Below are positions 52,091-63,174 of a stretch of 64,000 bases of DNA, one piece after another. The DNA comes from Acidovorax sp. NO-1 (GTDB lineage Bacteria; Pseudomonadota; Gammaproteobacteria; Burkholderiales; Burkholderiaceae_C). The notes below the pieces were generated by a model that was not told the DNA's origin, searched no databases, and was given only the letters and a program-made list of their open reading frames with translations. The DNA lies in NCBI RefSeq assembly GCF_000238595.1, contig NZ_AGTS01000137.1, forward strand, positions 1 to 64,000. Direction: 5' to 3'. The translations under genes and the position numbers were made by a program. Each line of letters starts with the position of its first letter. Within the stretch, counting starts at the first letter, position 1.

Positions 52091-53586
52091 TCCAGTCCCT
52101 CCTCGACCAGTTCGGCGGCGCGCAGCAGCGCGCGGGCCTTGTGCTCGGTTTCCTTCCATTCCAGCTCGGGCACCGAATCGGCCACCACGCCCGCAGCGGC
52201 CTGCACATAGAGCGTGCCGTTCTTGATGATGCCGGTGCGGATGGCGATGGCCACATCCATGTCGCCCGCGTAGCTGAGATACCCGCAGGCGCCGCCGTAC
52301 AGGCCGCGCTTGGTGGGCTCGAGCTGGTCAATGAGTTCCATGGCGTGCACCTTGGGCGCGCCGGTCAGGGTGCCGGCCGGGAAGGTGGCCTTGAGCACGT
52401 CCATGCTGGTCATGCCATCGTTGAGGATGCCTTCCACGTTGCTCACGATGTGCATCACGTGGCTGTAGCGCTCCACCGCAAAGGCCTCGGTCACCTTCAC
52501 CGTGCCGGTTTTCGCAATGCGGCCGATGTCGTTGCGCGCCAGGTCGATCAGCATCACATGCTCGGCGCGTTCCTTGGGGTCGTTGATGAGCTCGACCTCG
52601 GTGGCCTTGTCCTTCTCGGGCGTGGCGCCGCGCGGGCGGGTGCCGGCCAGGGGGCGGATGGTGACCTTGGTGCCTTCTTCGGTCTTTTCCTGGCGTACCA
52701 GAATTTCGGGGCTGGCGCCCACCACGTGGAAGTCGCCAAAGTCGTAGAAGTACATGTACGGCGACGGGTTCAGCGAACGCAGCGCGCGGTACAGCGACAG
52801 GGGCGACTCGGTATAGCGCTTGTGGATGCGCTGGCCCACCTGCACCTGCATGAAGTCACCCGCGGCGATCAGCTCCTTGGCGCGATTGACGGCGGCGAGG
52901 TAATCGGCCTTGGCAAAGTCGCGCTGGGCGGGGTGGCTTTCGGTGGCCTTGACCACCGGGGCGCTCACCGAATACTTGAGCTGCTCTTTCAGTTCGCGCA
53001 GGCGCTTCTTGGCCTTGGCATACGCCTCGGGCTGGGCCGGGTCGGCGTAGACAATGAGGTAGAGCTTGCCCGAAAGGTTGTCGATGACGGCCAGCTCCTC
53101 GCACTGCAGCAGCAGGATGTCGGGGCAGCCCAGGGTGTCGGGCGGGCAGGTGGTCTCCAGCTTCTTTTCGATGTAGCGCACTGCGTCGTAGCCGAAGTAA
53201 CCCGCCAGGCCACCGCAAAAGCGCGGCAGACCGGGGCGCAGGGCCACCTTGAAGCGTTTCTGGTAGGCATCAATGAAGTCGAGCGGGTTGCCCTCGGCAG
53301 TCTCCACCACCCGGCCATCGGTTACCACTTCGGTCTTGGCCTCTGCGCCAAAACCGCTGGCGCGCAGCAGGGTGCGTGCGGGCAGGCCAATGAAGCTGTA
53401 GCGCCCGAAGCGCTCGCCGCCCACCACGGATTCGAGCAGAAAGCTGTGCTTGCCGCCGTCCTTGGTGTGCGCCAGCTTCAGGTAGAGCGAGAGGGGGGTT
53501 TCCAGGTCCGCAAAGGCCTCGGCCATGAGCGGAATACGGTTGTAGCCTTCGCTGGCCAGGCTTTTGAATTCAAGTTCTGTGATCAC
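52087..53586 (-). CDS. trpE: Anthranilate synthase component I
   Basis: 499 aa using the GTG at 53586 (MITELEFKSLASEGYNR). An N-terminal extension to 53667 is open but not family-like. The chorismate-binding core shows GDFMQVQVGQR, PSPYMYFYDFGDFHVVGASPE and FPAGTLTGAPKVHAMELID. The N-terminal region with the LLESVVGGERFGRYSFIG motif (feedback site) is intact. It opens the operon and is preceded by a candidate leader peptide. Confidence 0.95.
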   Translation of the reverse strand: MITELEFKSLASEGYNRIPLMAEAFADLETPLSLYLKLAHTKDGGKHSFLLESVVGGERFGRYSFIGLPARTLLRASGFGAEAKTEVVTDGRVVETAEGNPLDFIDAYQKRFKVALRPGLPRFCGGLAGYFGYDAVRYIEKKLETTCPPDTLGCPDILLLQCEELAVIDNLSGKLYLIVYADPAQPEAYAKAKKRLRELKEQLKYSVSAPVVKATESHPAQRDFAKADYLAAVNRAKELIAAGDFMQVQVGQRIHKRYTESPLSLYRALRSLNPSPYMYFYDFGDFHVVGASPEILVRQEKTEEGTKVTIRPLAGTRPRGATPEKDKATEVELINDPKERAEHVMLIDLARNDIGRIAKTGTVKVTEAFAVERYSHVMHIVSNVEGILNDGMTSMDVLKATFPAGTLTGAPKVHAMELIDQLEPTKRGLYGGACGYLSYAGDMDVAIAIRTGIIKNGTLYVQAAAGVVADSVPELEWKETEHKARALLRAAELVEEGLE

Positions 53587-53643
53587 GGGGAGGGCTCCCA
53601 GCAGTCGCAGCGCGTGTCCCTCTGTGCAGGAAAAAAGGGGCGC

Positions 53644-53685
53644 TGCGGTCCATTTGATCGGCCTCACCGCATCGGGGTGGAGGCC
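53644..53685 (-). promoter_or_regulatory. Candidate trp attenuator hairpins
   Basis: On the minus strand, GGCCTC-C-ACC pairs with GGTGAGGCC (53685-53660). Alternatively TGCGGT pairs with ACCGCA (53671-53644), using part of the same bases. The second is followed seven bases later by a run of six Ts (53636-53631). Two exclusive hairpins between a Trp-rich leader and trpE fit attenuation, but the terminator stem is weak. Confidence 0.4.
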
Positions 53686-53719
53686 ACGGGTGCACGCTGG
53701 GGCGGTTGCCCAGGTGCCA

Positions 53720-53803
53720 TCAGGCGTTCAATGCGGCAGGCTGGCGCCAGGGCCAGGCTCCCCGGTCGCTGCAACCTGTGATGAACACGTGGTGAATGAA
53801 CAT
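53720..53803 (-). CDS. trpL: Candidate trp leader peptide
   Basis: 27 codons starting at 53803 and stopping at 53720: MFIHHVFITGCS, then DRGAWPWRQPAALNA. Two Trp codons separated by one codon lie near the middle. No ribosome binding site precedes the ATG. However, a TACACT -10-like box ends 7 nt upstream (53816-53811), which would place the transcript start at or next to the ATG. Such leaderless trpL mRNAs are known in rhizobia. Its stop is 134 nt before the trpE start. Confidence 0.5.
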   Translation of the reverse strand: MFIHHVFITGCSDRGAWPWRQPAALNA

Positions 53804-53951
53804 GGGGCAAAGTGTAGCAAAGCTTTCTTGCAACCATGGTTTGATGTCGCTCAAACGGGCGGCGCACAACCCATCGAAAACCCTGTTGTGGAGATTCGCG
53901 AGCGCTGCAACAATTTGAAACGAACGACCGGTCTTTTTTTAGGAGCCGCGC

Positions 53952-54542
53952 ATGAAATTCCTGTCCCGATGCGCCTTGCTGGCTGCTTCCTGCACCCTCG
54001 CAGCCGCCGCCATGGCCCAGCCCATCACTGTGGCCGATGTGAAGTACGACGAAACCACCAGTGTCGGGGGCAGCACCTTGCAGCTCAACGGCGCAGGGGT
54101 TCGTTACAAAGCCGTGTTCAGGGTGTACACCGCCGGGCTCTATCTGGAGAAGAAAACAGAGACTGCGCGGGACGTTGCAGCCCTCAAAGGGCCCAAGCGC
54201 CTGAGCATCACGATGCTGCGCGAAATCGACTCGACCGAACTGGGCAAGCTGTTCTCTCGCGGGATGGAAGACAACATGGACCGCGCCGCGTTCTCCAAGC
54301 TGATCCCGGGCGTGTTGCGCATGAGCCAGATCTTCTCGGATCACAAGAAATTGCAGGCAGGAGACCAGTTCATGATCGACTGGATCCCGGGCACTGGCAC
54401 GGTGATCACCGTGAAAGGCAAACCGCAGGGCGAGCCCTTCAAGGAGCCAGAATTCTTCAATGCGTTGATGGGCATCTGGCTGGGCAACGCTCCGGCAGAC
54501 TGGAAGCTCAAGGATGCATTGCTGGGCAAAACCCCCGGCTGA
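53952..54542 (+). CDS. Chalcone-isomerase-like periplasmic protein
   Basis: 196 aa. Signal peptide MKFLSRCALLAASCTLAAAA with a cleavage site near AMAQP. The body matches the chalcone-isomerase-like domain of bacteria (GVRYKAVFRVYTAGLYL and a C-terminal FFNALMGIWLGNAPAD). Bacterial members lack plant-type isomerase activity as far as known; the function is obscure. It is a single gene with an AGGAG site just before the start, divergent from trpE. Confidence 0.85.
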   Translation: MKFLSRCALLAASCTLAAAAMAQPITVADVKYDETTSVGGSTLQLNGAGVRYKAVFRVYTAGLYLEKKTETARDVAALKGPKRLSITMLREIDSTELGKLFSRGMEDNMDRAAFSKLIPGVLRMSQIFSDHKKLQAGDQFMIDWIPGTGTVITVKGKPQGEPFKEPEFFNALMGIWLGNAPADWKLKDALLGKTPG

Positions 54543-54768
54543 GCACGCCGCTACGGAAAAACCCGCCCCCCGCAACCTGCAGGCTGTCACCCTTCCGACA
54601 GTCGACGCACTTCGGGGGGCGTAATCTGCACACCAAGGTTTCCGCCGCCCCGCAGGCCACTTTGCACCACCCCCGCGAGTGGCCATTGCGTCCAGCCACC
54701 CGCGTGCCATTCCCGGTGCAACCCCCTCAGCGCTCCCGCCCCCGACCCTTTTCGCGCCAGCCACCACC

Positions 54769-56442
54769 ATGAAACTCAGCAACTTTTCCGTCGGCATGCG
54801 CCTGGGCGCATCGTTTGGCGCCATCCTGCTCATTACCGCGCTGATCGCCGCGACCGGCATGTGGCGCATCGCCAGCCTGCAGGCGGCCAGCGAAAGGGTC
54901 GCCACCCAGGAGATCGAGCAGCAGACGCTGGTGGAAGACTGGGCCTCCGACATTCGCCTGAACTGGGTGCGCACCGAAGCGTTCCTCAAGGCGATTGACC
55001 GGGACTATATGGACAAGCTCACGGCCGACACGCAGGCCACGGCCAGCGGCATCGAAGCCAAGGTCAAGCGCATCGACGCCCTGGTGCAAGGCGACAAGAA
55101 CCGCGCACAGCTGGCCACCATTGCCGCAGCCAGCAAGGCCTACACCGAGAAACTTGCCGAAATCCGCGAACTGCATCGGGGCGGTGAGCCCAACGTCCCT
55201 GCCTTGGTAGACAAGGACCTGCGCCCACTGGCCGATGCTTACCTGAAATCCCTGGACAACCTGCGCACCGCCATGGGCACCGAGCTGGCCGACAGCCAGG
55301 CCGACACCAGCACCCTGGCCAAGGCCAGCCAGGTGCTGCTGGGCGTGGGCACGCTGATTGCCGTGGCACTGGGCGCCCTGCTGGCATTCACCGTGACGCG
55401 CTCCATCGTGCAACCCGTGCAAAGGGGCAAGCAGGCGGCAGAAAACATTGCAGACGGTGACCTGACCCATCCGATTGACGCCAGTGGCAACGACGAGACC
55501 GCGCAACTGCTGCAGGCGCTGGCCACCATGCAGTCGCGGCTGTCCACCATCGTGGGCAATGTGCGCCACAACGCCGAGGGCGTGGCCACCGCCAGCGTCG
55601 AGATCGCCACGGGCAACAACGACCTGTCGGCCCGCACAGAGCAGCAAGCTTCCGCGCTGCAGCAGACGGCCGCCTCCATGGAGCAGCTGGGCTCCACCGT
55701 GCGCCAGAACGCCGACAACGCGCGCACGGCCAACCAGCTGGCCATGAGCGCATCAACCGTGGCCCAGCAGGGCGGCAATGTGGTGGCCGAAGTGGTCGAG
55801 ACCATGAAGGGCATCAACGACAGCAGCAAGAAGATTGCCGACATCATCAGCGTCATTGACGGCATTGCCTTCCAGACCAACATCCTGGCACTGAACGCCG
55901 CCGTGGAAGCCGCCCGGGCCGGTGAGCAGGGCCGAGGCTTTGCCGTGGTGGCCGGAGAAGTGCGCAGCCTGGCCGGGCGCAGCGCCGAGGCCGCCAAGGA
56001 AATCAAGGGACTGATCGGCACCAGCGTGGAACGCGTGGAACGCGGCACCGCCCTGGTGGACAAGGCCGGCGCCACCATGACCGAGGTGGTGGGCGCCATC
56101 CGGCGCGTGACCGACATCATGGGCGAGATCAGTGCCGCCAGCAGCGAGCAGAGCACCGGTGTGGCCCAGGTGGGCGAAGCCATCACGCAGATGGATCAGG
56201 CCACCCAGCAGAACGCGGCGCTGGTCGAAGAAAGTGCCGCCGCTGCCGACAGCCTGCGCGCACAGGCTGCGCAACTGGTGGAAGCCATGGCGGTTTTCCA
56301 CACCGGCACAGGCAGCAGTGCTGCCGCCCGGTCCCGCATGCAGGATGCCTCGGCACGCAGCAGCGCGCCCGTGCCCTCTCCCCAGTCCCGACCGCTGGCA
56401 TCAAACGCGGCACCACGGCAGCTCGGCAATAGCGCGGCCTGA
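54769..56442 (+). CDS. Methyl-accepting chemotaxis protein
   Basis: 557 aa from the ATG at 54769 ([13 protein letters not shown]). Membrane helices at about 10-31 and 185-208 enclose a four-helix-bundle ligand domain of about 155 residues. HAMP follows, then a Tsr/Tar-like signalling domain with the hairpin tip [28 protein letters not shown]. The C-terminus is a Ser/Ala/Pro tail without an NWETF-like pentapeptide. Ligand unknown. The 226 nt upstream of the start show no gene. Confidence 0.94.
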   Translation: MKLSNFSVGMRLGASFGAILLITALIAATGMWRIASLQAASERVATQEIEQQTLVEDWASDIRLNWVRTEAFLKAIDRDYMDKLTADTQATASGIEAKVKRIDALVQGDKNRAQLATIAAASKAYTEKLAEIRELHRGGEPNVPALVDKDLRPLADAYLKSLDNLRTAMGTELADSQADTSTLAKASQVLLGVGTLIAVALGALLAFTVTRSIVQPVQRGKQAAENIADGDLTHPIDASGNDETAQLLQALATMQSRLSTIVGNVRHNAEGVATASVEIATGNNDLSARTEQQASALQQTAASMEQLGSTVRQNADNARTANQLAMSASTVAQQGGNVVAEVVETMKGINDSSKKIADIISVIDGIAFQTNILALNAAVEAARAGEQGRGFAVVAGEVRSLAGRSAEAAKEIKGLIGTSVERVERGTALVDKAGATMTEVVGAIRRVTDIMGEISAASSEQSTGVAQVGEAITQMDQATQQNAALVEESAAAADSLRAQAAQLVEAMAVFHTGTGSSAAARSRMQDASARSSAPVPSPQSRPLASNAAPRQLGNSAA

Positions 56443-56451
56443 AATCAAATA

Positions 56452-56554
56452 ACCCCCTGTGGCGCTTCGCGCCTTCCCCCTTTCTCTCGCGCTGCGCGCG
56501 GGAAGGGGGACGCCCCCAGCGCGGCGGGGCGGCCCTTGCGCGGGGGCCGCTGGG
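56452..56554. repeat. REP family A, copy 6 (chemoreceptor/gph gap)
   Basis: CCCCCTGTGGCGC TTC GCGCCTTCCCCC, then a CTCGCGCTGCGCGCG palindrome, GGGGGACGC and GCGCGGCGGGGCGGCCCTTGCGCGG. The last block is identical over 20 or more bases to copy 3 at 24034. Confidence 0.75.
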
Positions 56555-56636
56555 ATGGACTGCGCCCGATTCATACGCCACGGGTGATGCGACGCACCAT
56601 GCCGCACCGTATGAAGACGCCTGTCCGCTGGGAGCC

Positions 56637-57329
56637 TCAGGCCGTTGCCGGTACGAGTTCGTGCAGCGCTTCAACCCAGCCATCCGCATCCACATCGCGG
56701 ACCGGCTGGCCGTGGTTGTAGCCATACGTCACCAGCACCACGGGGCAACCGGCAGCGCGTGCGGCCTGCGCGTCGTTGCTCGAATCGCCCACCATCAGCG
56801 TGCGCGCGGGCTCGGTGCCCAAGGCCTCGCAGGTCTTGCGCAGGGGCAGCGGATCGGGCTTTTTTCGCTCAAAGGCATCCCCGCCGAAAACGCAGTCAAA
56901 AAATGAATCCAGCCCCTTGCTGCGCAGTAGCGGCACAGCAAAGGCCGTGGGCTTGTTCGTCAGGCAGGCCAGCCGCAGTCCCGAAGCGCGCAGGGCCTGG
57001 AGCCCTTCCACGACACCGGGGTAGACGCTCGCAAACTGTCCGTTGATGGCCAGGTAGTGCCGCTGGTAGCTGGGCCATGCACGGACATAAAGCGCTTCCA
57101 TTTCCATAGCTTCTGGCGCTTTTCCTGCTTGCGTCAGGACGTGATTGAGCACTGAACGCAGCAGGTGTTCGGAACCCTTGCCCACCATGCGCTCGATGTG
57201 CTGCGCCGCAATAGGCGGCAACTCCAGATCGCGCAGCATGCGGTTCAGTGCCTCGGCAAAGTCACCGAGCGTGTCCACCATGGTGCCATCGAGGTCGATG
57301 ATGGCGGCGTCACAAAGAGCAATGTTCAT
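56637..57329 (-). CDS. gph: Phosphoglycolate phosphatase (HAD family)
   Basis: 230 aa. HAD motif I is IIDLDGTMVDT, motif II LACLTNKPTA, and motif IV VGDSSNDAQAAR. It hydrolyses 2-phosphoglycolate, for example from DNA repair. In many betaproteobacteria gph lies next to trpE; here a chemoreceptor and a chalcone-isomerase-like gene intervene. An insert-like segment (AGKAPEAMEMEAL) is encoded by a stretch resembling repeat family B. Confidence 0.93.
   Translation of the reverse strand: MNIALCDAAIIDLDGTMVDTLGDFAEALNRMLRDLELPPIAAQHIERMVGKGSEHLLRSVLNHVLTQAGKAPEAMEMEALYVRAWPSYQRHYLAINGQFASVYPGVVEGLQALRASGLRLACLTNKPTAFAVPLLRSKGLDSFFDCVFGGDAFERKKPDPLPLRKTCEALGTEPARTLMVGDSSNDAQAARAAGCPVVLVTYGYNHGQPVRDVDADGWVEALHELVPATA
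57106..57121. repeat. Family B repeat fragment inside gph
   Basis: The minus strand reads AAGCGCCAGAAGCTAT. This differs at one position from AAGCGCCAGCAGCTAT of the queA/ggt copy (43270-43285). It is in frame within gph and codes for part of a loop. Confidence 0.5.
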
Positions 57330-57426
57330 TCGACTGTGTAGAGTGCATCACACGCCCTGCGCATGACAGATGGTGACTCCAGAGTGATATCACCGGGGCC
57401 GCACCTCGACCCTCTGAGCGGCAGAG

Positions 57427-59786
<2,360 letters not shown>

Positions 59787-59948
59787 GAAAGTTCGGAAAA
59801 GAGCGGATTGTGCGTGGTTTTACGTACGTGGCACCCCTTGTTGTTTCCATTGGACACAAAAGCAACACTGCTGCCCGAACGCCAAAATTCGAGCAATTCC
59901 GCTCATCCACCGAAAAGCGCCGTTTGTCTTTATTCGGACTACACTTCC

Positions 59949-59977
59949 TTGATATGTGATTTTTTCCCATGTACATT
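59949..59977 (+). promoter_or_regulatory. Sigma-70-type promoter for the minor pilin operon
   Basis: TTGATA (59949-59954), a 17-nt spacer and TACATT (59972-59977) lie 55 nt before the first pilin start. The surrounding 245-nt gap is AT-rich and holds no ORF worth calling. Confidence 0.55.
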
Positions 59978-60031
59978 TTGCAAAACATAGGAGTGACGGG
60001 CCCATAGCCTTCACATCCCAGGAGGATTCAA

Positions 60032-60421
60032 ATGCGGCGAAATGCTGGCTTCACACTCATCGAGTTAATGATCACCGTGGCAGTGGTCAGCATCTTGGCG
60101 GCCATTGCATACCCGTCTTATCAGGACCAGGTTCGCAAATCTCGCCGCGCGGAAGCGCAATCTTTGCTGATGGACATCGGCACCCGCCAACAACAACGGT
60201 TGCTGGATGTACGTAACTACGCTGCCTCCACAGCCGAGTTGAATGTCAGCATCCCGACGTCGGTGATCCCACATTACGCCATCACCATGGTTGCGCCTGC
60301 GAGCACCCCTCCCTCATTTACCGTCACGGCCACCCCAAAGTCTGGCCAAAGCAAAGACAAGTGCGGAGCGATGACCCTGAACAATACCGGAGCCAAGACC
60401 CCGGCCACTGGGTGTTGGTAG
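60032..60421 (+). CDS. pilE: Type IV minor pilin, PilE-like
   Basis: 129 aa. A short basic leader MRRNAG is followed by [37 protein letters not shown] in parts, the type III signal sequence cut before Phe by PilD, with Glu5 present. The AGGAGG site at 60020-60025 is strong. The C-terminal disulfide pair ([10 protein letters not shown]...GCW) is typical of PilE/minor pilins in this operon type. It heads the operon. It could act as a minor rather than the major pilin. Confidence 0.9.
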   Translation: MRRNAGFTLIELMITVAVVSILAAIAYPSYQDQVRKSRRAEAQSLLMDIGTRQQQRLLDVRNYAASTAELNVSIPTSVIPHYAITMVAPASTPPSFTVTATPKSGQSKDKCGAMTLNNTGAKTPATGCW

Positions 60422-60434
60422 CAGGAGCCGCACC

Positions 60435-60935
60435 ATGCACGCCCAACCACCACTTGCACGCCAGGCCAGCCGAGGCGTCACATTGATTGAATTGATGATC
60501 ACCGTGGCAGTGCTGGCCGTGTTGATGTCCATCGCTGCGCCGTCCTTCCGGGAGATCATGGAGTCGCAGCGCATGCGTGCTGCCGCTTTCGACCTCATGG
60601 CAGACCTGACACTGGCACGGAACGAGGCCCTCAAGCGCGGCAACATCCCCGCGCCCGTAACCCTGAGCCCCGCATCGGCCGACTGGGCGGAGGGCTGGAG
60701 CGTGACGGTCGGCACAGAAGTTCTAAGCCAGAGAAACAAGGTGGGCTCGGGTGTGGCACCGAAACTGACACCGACCAACCTCGCCAAGCTCACCTTCGAC
60801 CGCAACGGACGCGTTTCCAACACCACTGATGTGGCGCGATTCTCCCTGAGCAACTCCAGCGGCACCCGCAAGCGCTGCATCTCCCTCGACCCCTCCGGTC
60901 GCCCCAAGAGTTCAACTGCGGCATGTCCAACATGA
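60435..60935 (+). CDS. fimT: Type IV minor pilin FimT/GspH-like
   Basis: 166 aa. Leader of 14 residues ending in G before [23 protein letters not shown] in parts; Glu5 is kept. The FRDNGR-type motif of GspH is seen as TFDRNGRVS. It would prime pilus assembly with PilV, PilW and PilX. FimT members have also been linked to DNA uptake. It starts 13 nt after the pilE-like stop. Confidence 0.9.
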   Translation: MHAQPPLARQASRGVTLIELMITVAVLAVLMSIAAPSFREIMESQRMRAAAFDLMADLTLARNEALKRGNIPAPVTLSPASADWAEGWSVTVGTEVLSQRNKVGSGVAPKLTPTNLAKLTFDRNGRVSNTTDVARFSLSNSSGTRKRCISLDPSGRPKSSTAACPT

Positions 60936-61474
60936 AAAAGCACTCAACCCAACAAGGTGTGGCGCTGATCGAGGCGCTGATCGCCATGCTGATCGTGGCC
61001 TTTGGTGTACTGGGTTTTGTCGGCCTGCAGGCCAAGACCACCGTCGCCAACCTGGAGGGCTATCAGCGCTCGCAGGCTCTGATTTTGGTCAACGACATGG
61101 CCGAGCGCATAAACCTCAACAGAGCCAACGCGCTGTCTTACGTGAGCAACAACATCGGCGTCACCGATCCCGGCAACTGCAGCGGCTCTACGCTAACCAC
61201 CGCCCAAAAAGACCTTTGCGAATGGTCCAAGCTCATTCGGGGTGCTTCCGAAACGCAGGGATCCACCCAGGTCGGTGCTGTTCTCAACGCGCGCGGTTGC
61301 ATCACCAATCCCGCAACCAACCAGTACCTCCTTGCACTGGCTTGGCAGGGCGTCCAGGCCAGCGGGGCGCCCGTCAATACCTGCGGTAAGGATGCCTTCA
61401 GTAGCGAAGACATGCGCCGCGTTGTCACAGTGGTCGTACAGATCGCCAACCTGTCCCCTCCGGCTGCGCCATGA
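60932..61474 (+). CDS. pilV: Type IV minor pilin PilV
   Basis: 180 aa from the ATG at 60932, which overlaps the fimT stop as ATGA like the next two junctions; an ATG nine bases earlier is possible. Leader MKKHSTQQG, then VALIEALIAMLIVAFGVLG, typical PilV. It belongs to the tip complex with PilW, PilX and PilY1. Confidence 0.9.
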   Translation: MKKHSTQQGVALIEALIAMLIVAFGVLGFVGLQAKTTVANLEGYQRSQALILVNDMAERINLNRANALSYVSNNIGVTDPGNCSGSTLTTAQKDLCEWSKLIRGASETQGSTQVGAVLNARGCITNPATNQYLLALAWQGVQASGAPVNTCGKDAFSSEDMRRVVTVVVQIANLSPPAAP

Positions 61475-62580
61475 CACTCAAAACCACCTCCTATCGCCAA
61501 GCGTCTCTGCTCCGGGCTTCCGCCCGAGCGAGGGGATTTTCGCTGGTCGAGCTCATGGTGGGCATGGCGATTGGTCTTGTGCTGGTCGCCGGTCTGTCCC
61601 TGCTTTTCGCCAACACCAGCCAGTCTGGCAACGAGCTGAACAAGAGCATTCGCCAGATCGAGAACGGTCGCTACGCGATGGACCTGCTGCACGATGACCT
61701 GATGCTGGCCGGCTACTACGGCGAAGTACCCGCAGACAGCCTGGCCACCTCCAGCCCCAACCTCTGCACAACCAGCGGTGCCGTCGCCCTCGGGTGGGAC
61801 GCCACGATTCCCAGCACACCCAAAGTCCCGCCGCCGATTGTGGGGCTGTCCGACGACGAGGCATCGGCACTCACATGCCTGCCCAACAGACTGGCTGGCA
61901 CACGTGCTTTTGCGGTGCACAGACTGGACACGGATACCATTGCACCCGCCGCCATCACGACAAAAACAGAAAATGTTTTGTATGTCCAGACCTCTCGTTG
62001 TCTGGCCGATCCGGCCACATCCCCTTTCATTGCATCCTCTGATCCCGACGAACTGATATTGAAAGAGAAGGACTGCACCACACCAAGTTCAGCCCGCAAA
62101 TACATCTCACGCATCTACTACATCGCCAGCTGCAACGAATGCGGGGTAGATACCGTACCAACACTGAAAATGGCAGAGCTGCGTGGCAACCAGATGGTGC
62201 CCGTCCCCCTGGCCGAAGGTATCGAGAACATGGTCCTCGAATACGGATTCGACACCACGGACCCGCTCGATGCGGACCCTGCCACCCATGCCAGCAAAGG
62301 GGTGCCGGACACTTTCCTGGATAAGCTCAGTGGCGTCGTTGGCGCACGCGATAACGACTGGGCCAATGTCGTCGCTGCACGCGTGCATCTGTTGTCACGC
62401 ACAACCGAGCCGTCCAGGGGCTACAACGATACGGGGAGGTTCTATGTACTAGGCCCCTCCACTACCGCCAGTGGTGATACCAGCGGTTTCAAACGCCGGG
62501 TCTACACCAGCACCGTACGCATCATCAACGTCGCTGGCCGACGTGAGACGCCTCCACCAGCTCCAGCGGCTTCATCATGA
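61471..62580 (+). CDS. pilW: Type IV minor pilin PilW
   Basis: 369 aa, the largest pilin-like protein of the set. The leader is long (22 residues) and ends ARARG before FSLVELMVGMAIGLVLVAG. Several cysteines lie in the middle region (for example ASCNECGVD). Its ATG overlaps the pilV stop (ATGA). Standard PilW length and position. Confidence 0.9.
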   Translation: MTLKTTSYRQASLLRASARARGFSLVELMVGMAIGLVLVAGLSLLFANTSQSGNELNKSIRQIENGRYAMDLLHDDLMLAGYYGEVPADSLATSSPNLCTTSGAVALGWDATIPSTPKVPPPIVGLSDDEASALTCLPNRLAGTRAFAVHRLDTDTIAPAAITTKTENVLYVQTSRCLADPATSPFIASSDPDELILKEKDCTTPSSARKYISRIYYIASCNECGVDTVPTLKMAELRGNQMVPVPLAEGIENMVLEYGFDTTDPLDADPATHASKGVPDTFLDKLSGVVGARDNDWANVVAARVHLLSRTTEPSRGYNDTGRFYVLGPSTTASGDTSGFKRRVYTSTVRIINVAGRRETPPPAPAASS

Positions 62581-63158
62581 AAACCAACGCATCCCAACGT
62601 GGCGCCACTTTGGTGGTGGCATTGATCTTTCTGGTGTTGATGAGCCTCTTTGCCATCAGCGCGTTCAACAGCTCCAGCAGCAACTTGCGCATCGTCGGCA
62701 ACAGCCAGGCCATTCAGGAAAGCCTCTCTGCTGCCCAGATGGCAGTGGAGTCCACCATCAGCACCCCAGAGTTCCATAAAAACCCCTTGGGCGTCGCCGC
62801 GGTACCGATCAATGTGGACATGAACGGTGATGGAACACCGGAGTACACGGCATCCATCACACCCGCCCCAGTCTGCTACCGCGCCAAACCCATCCTGCCC
62901 AGCGAACTTCCGGCCGCCCCCAAGAATGCGGCAACGGCCGATATCTGGGCGCCCTGCAGGCCGCCCGTCCGGTCGGGCGGAACGTTCATCGACTCCGAGG
63001 CCCCGGTGACGGGCACGGATCCAGAGAGCTGCGCCAATAGCGAGTGGAATGTCCGCGCCGAAGTCACTGACGCGGCCACCCAAACCCAAGTCTCGGTGAA
63101 CCAGGGCGTGGCCGTCATTGTTTTCGGCAATGAAGTTTCGACTTACTGCACCAAATAA
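62577..63158 (+). CDS. pilX: Type IV minor pilin PilX
   Basis: 193 aa. Leader MKTNASQRG, then ATLVVALIFLVLMSLFAISA; as in other PilX proteins Glu5 is replaced. ATGA overlap with pilW. PilX links the pilin core complex to PilY1. The C-terminal part has four cysteines. Confidence 0.9.
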   Translation: MKTNASQRGATLVVALIFLVLMSLFAISAFNSSSSNLRIVGNSQAIQESLSAAQMAVESTISTPEFHKNPLGVAAVPINVDMNGDGTPEYTASITPAPVCYRAKPILPSELPAAPKNAATADIWAPCRPPVRSGGTFIDSEAPVTGTDPESCANSEWNVRAEVTDAATQTQVSVNQGVAVIVFGNEVSTYCTK

Positions 63159-63174
63159 AAGCGAGGACAGCACT

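Noticed and set aside
59828-59846. Sigma-54 promoter before the pilin operon
   Set aside because: TGGCACCCCTTGTTG has the -24 GG but lacks GC at -12, and a good sigma-70-type promoter lies closer to the gene.
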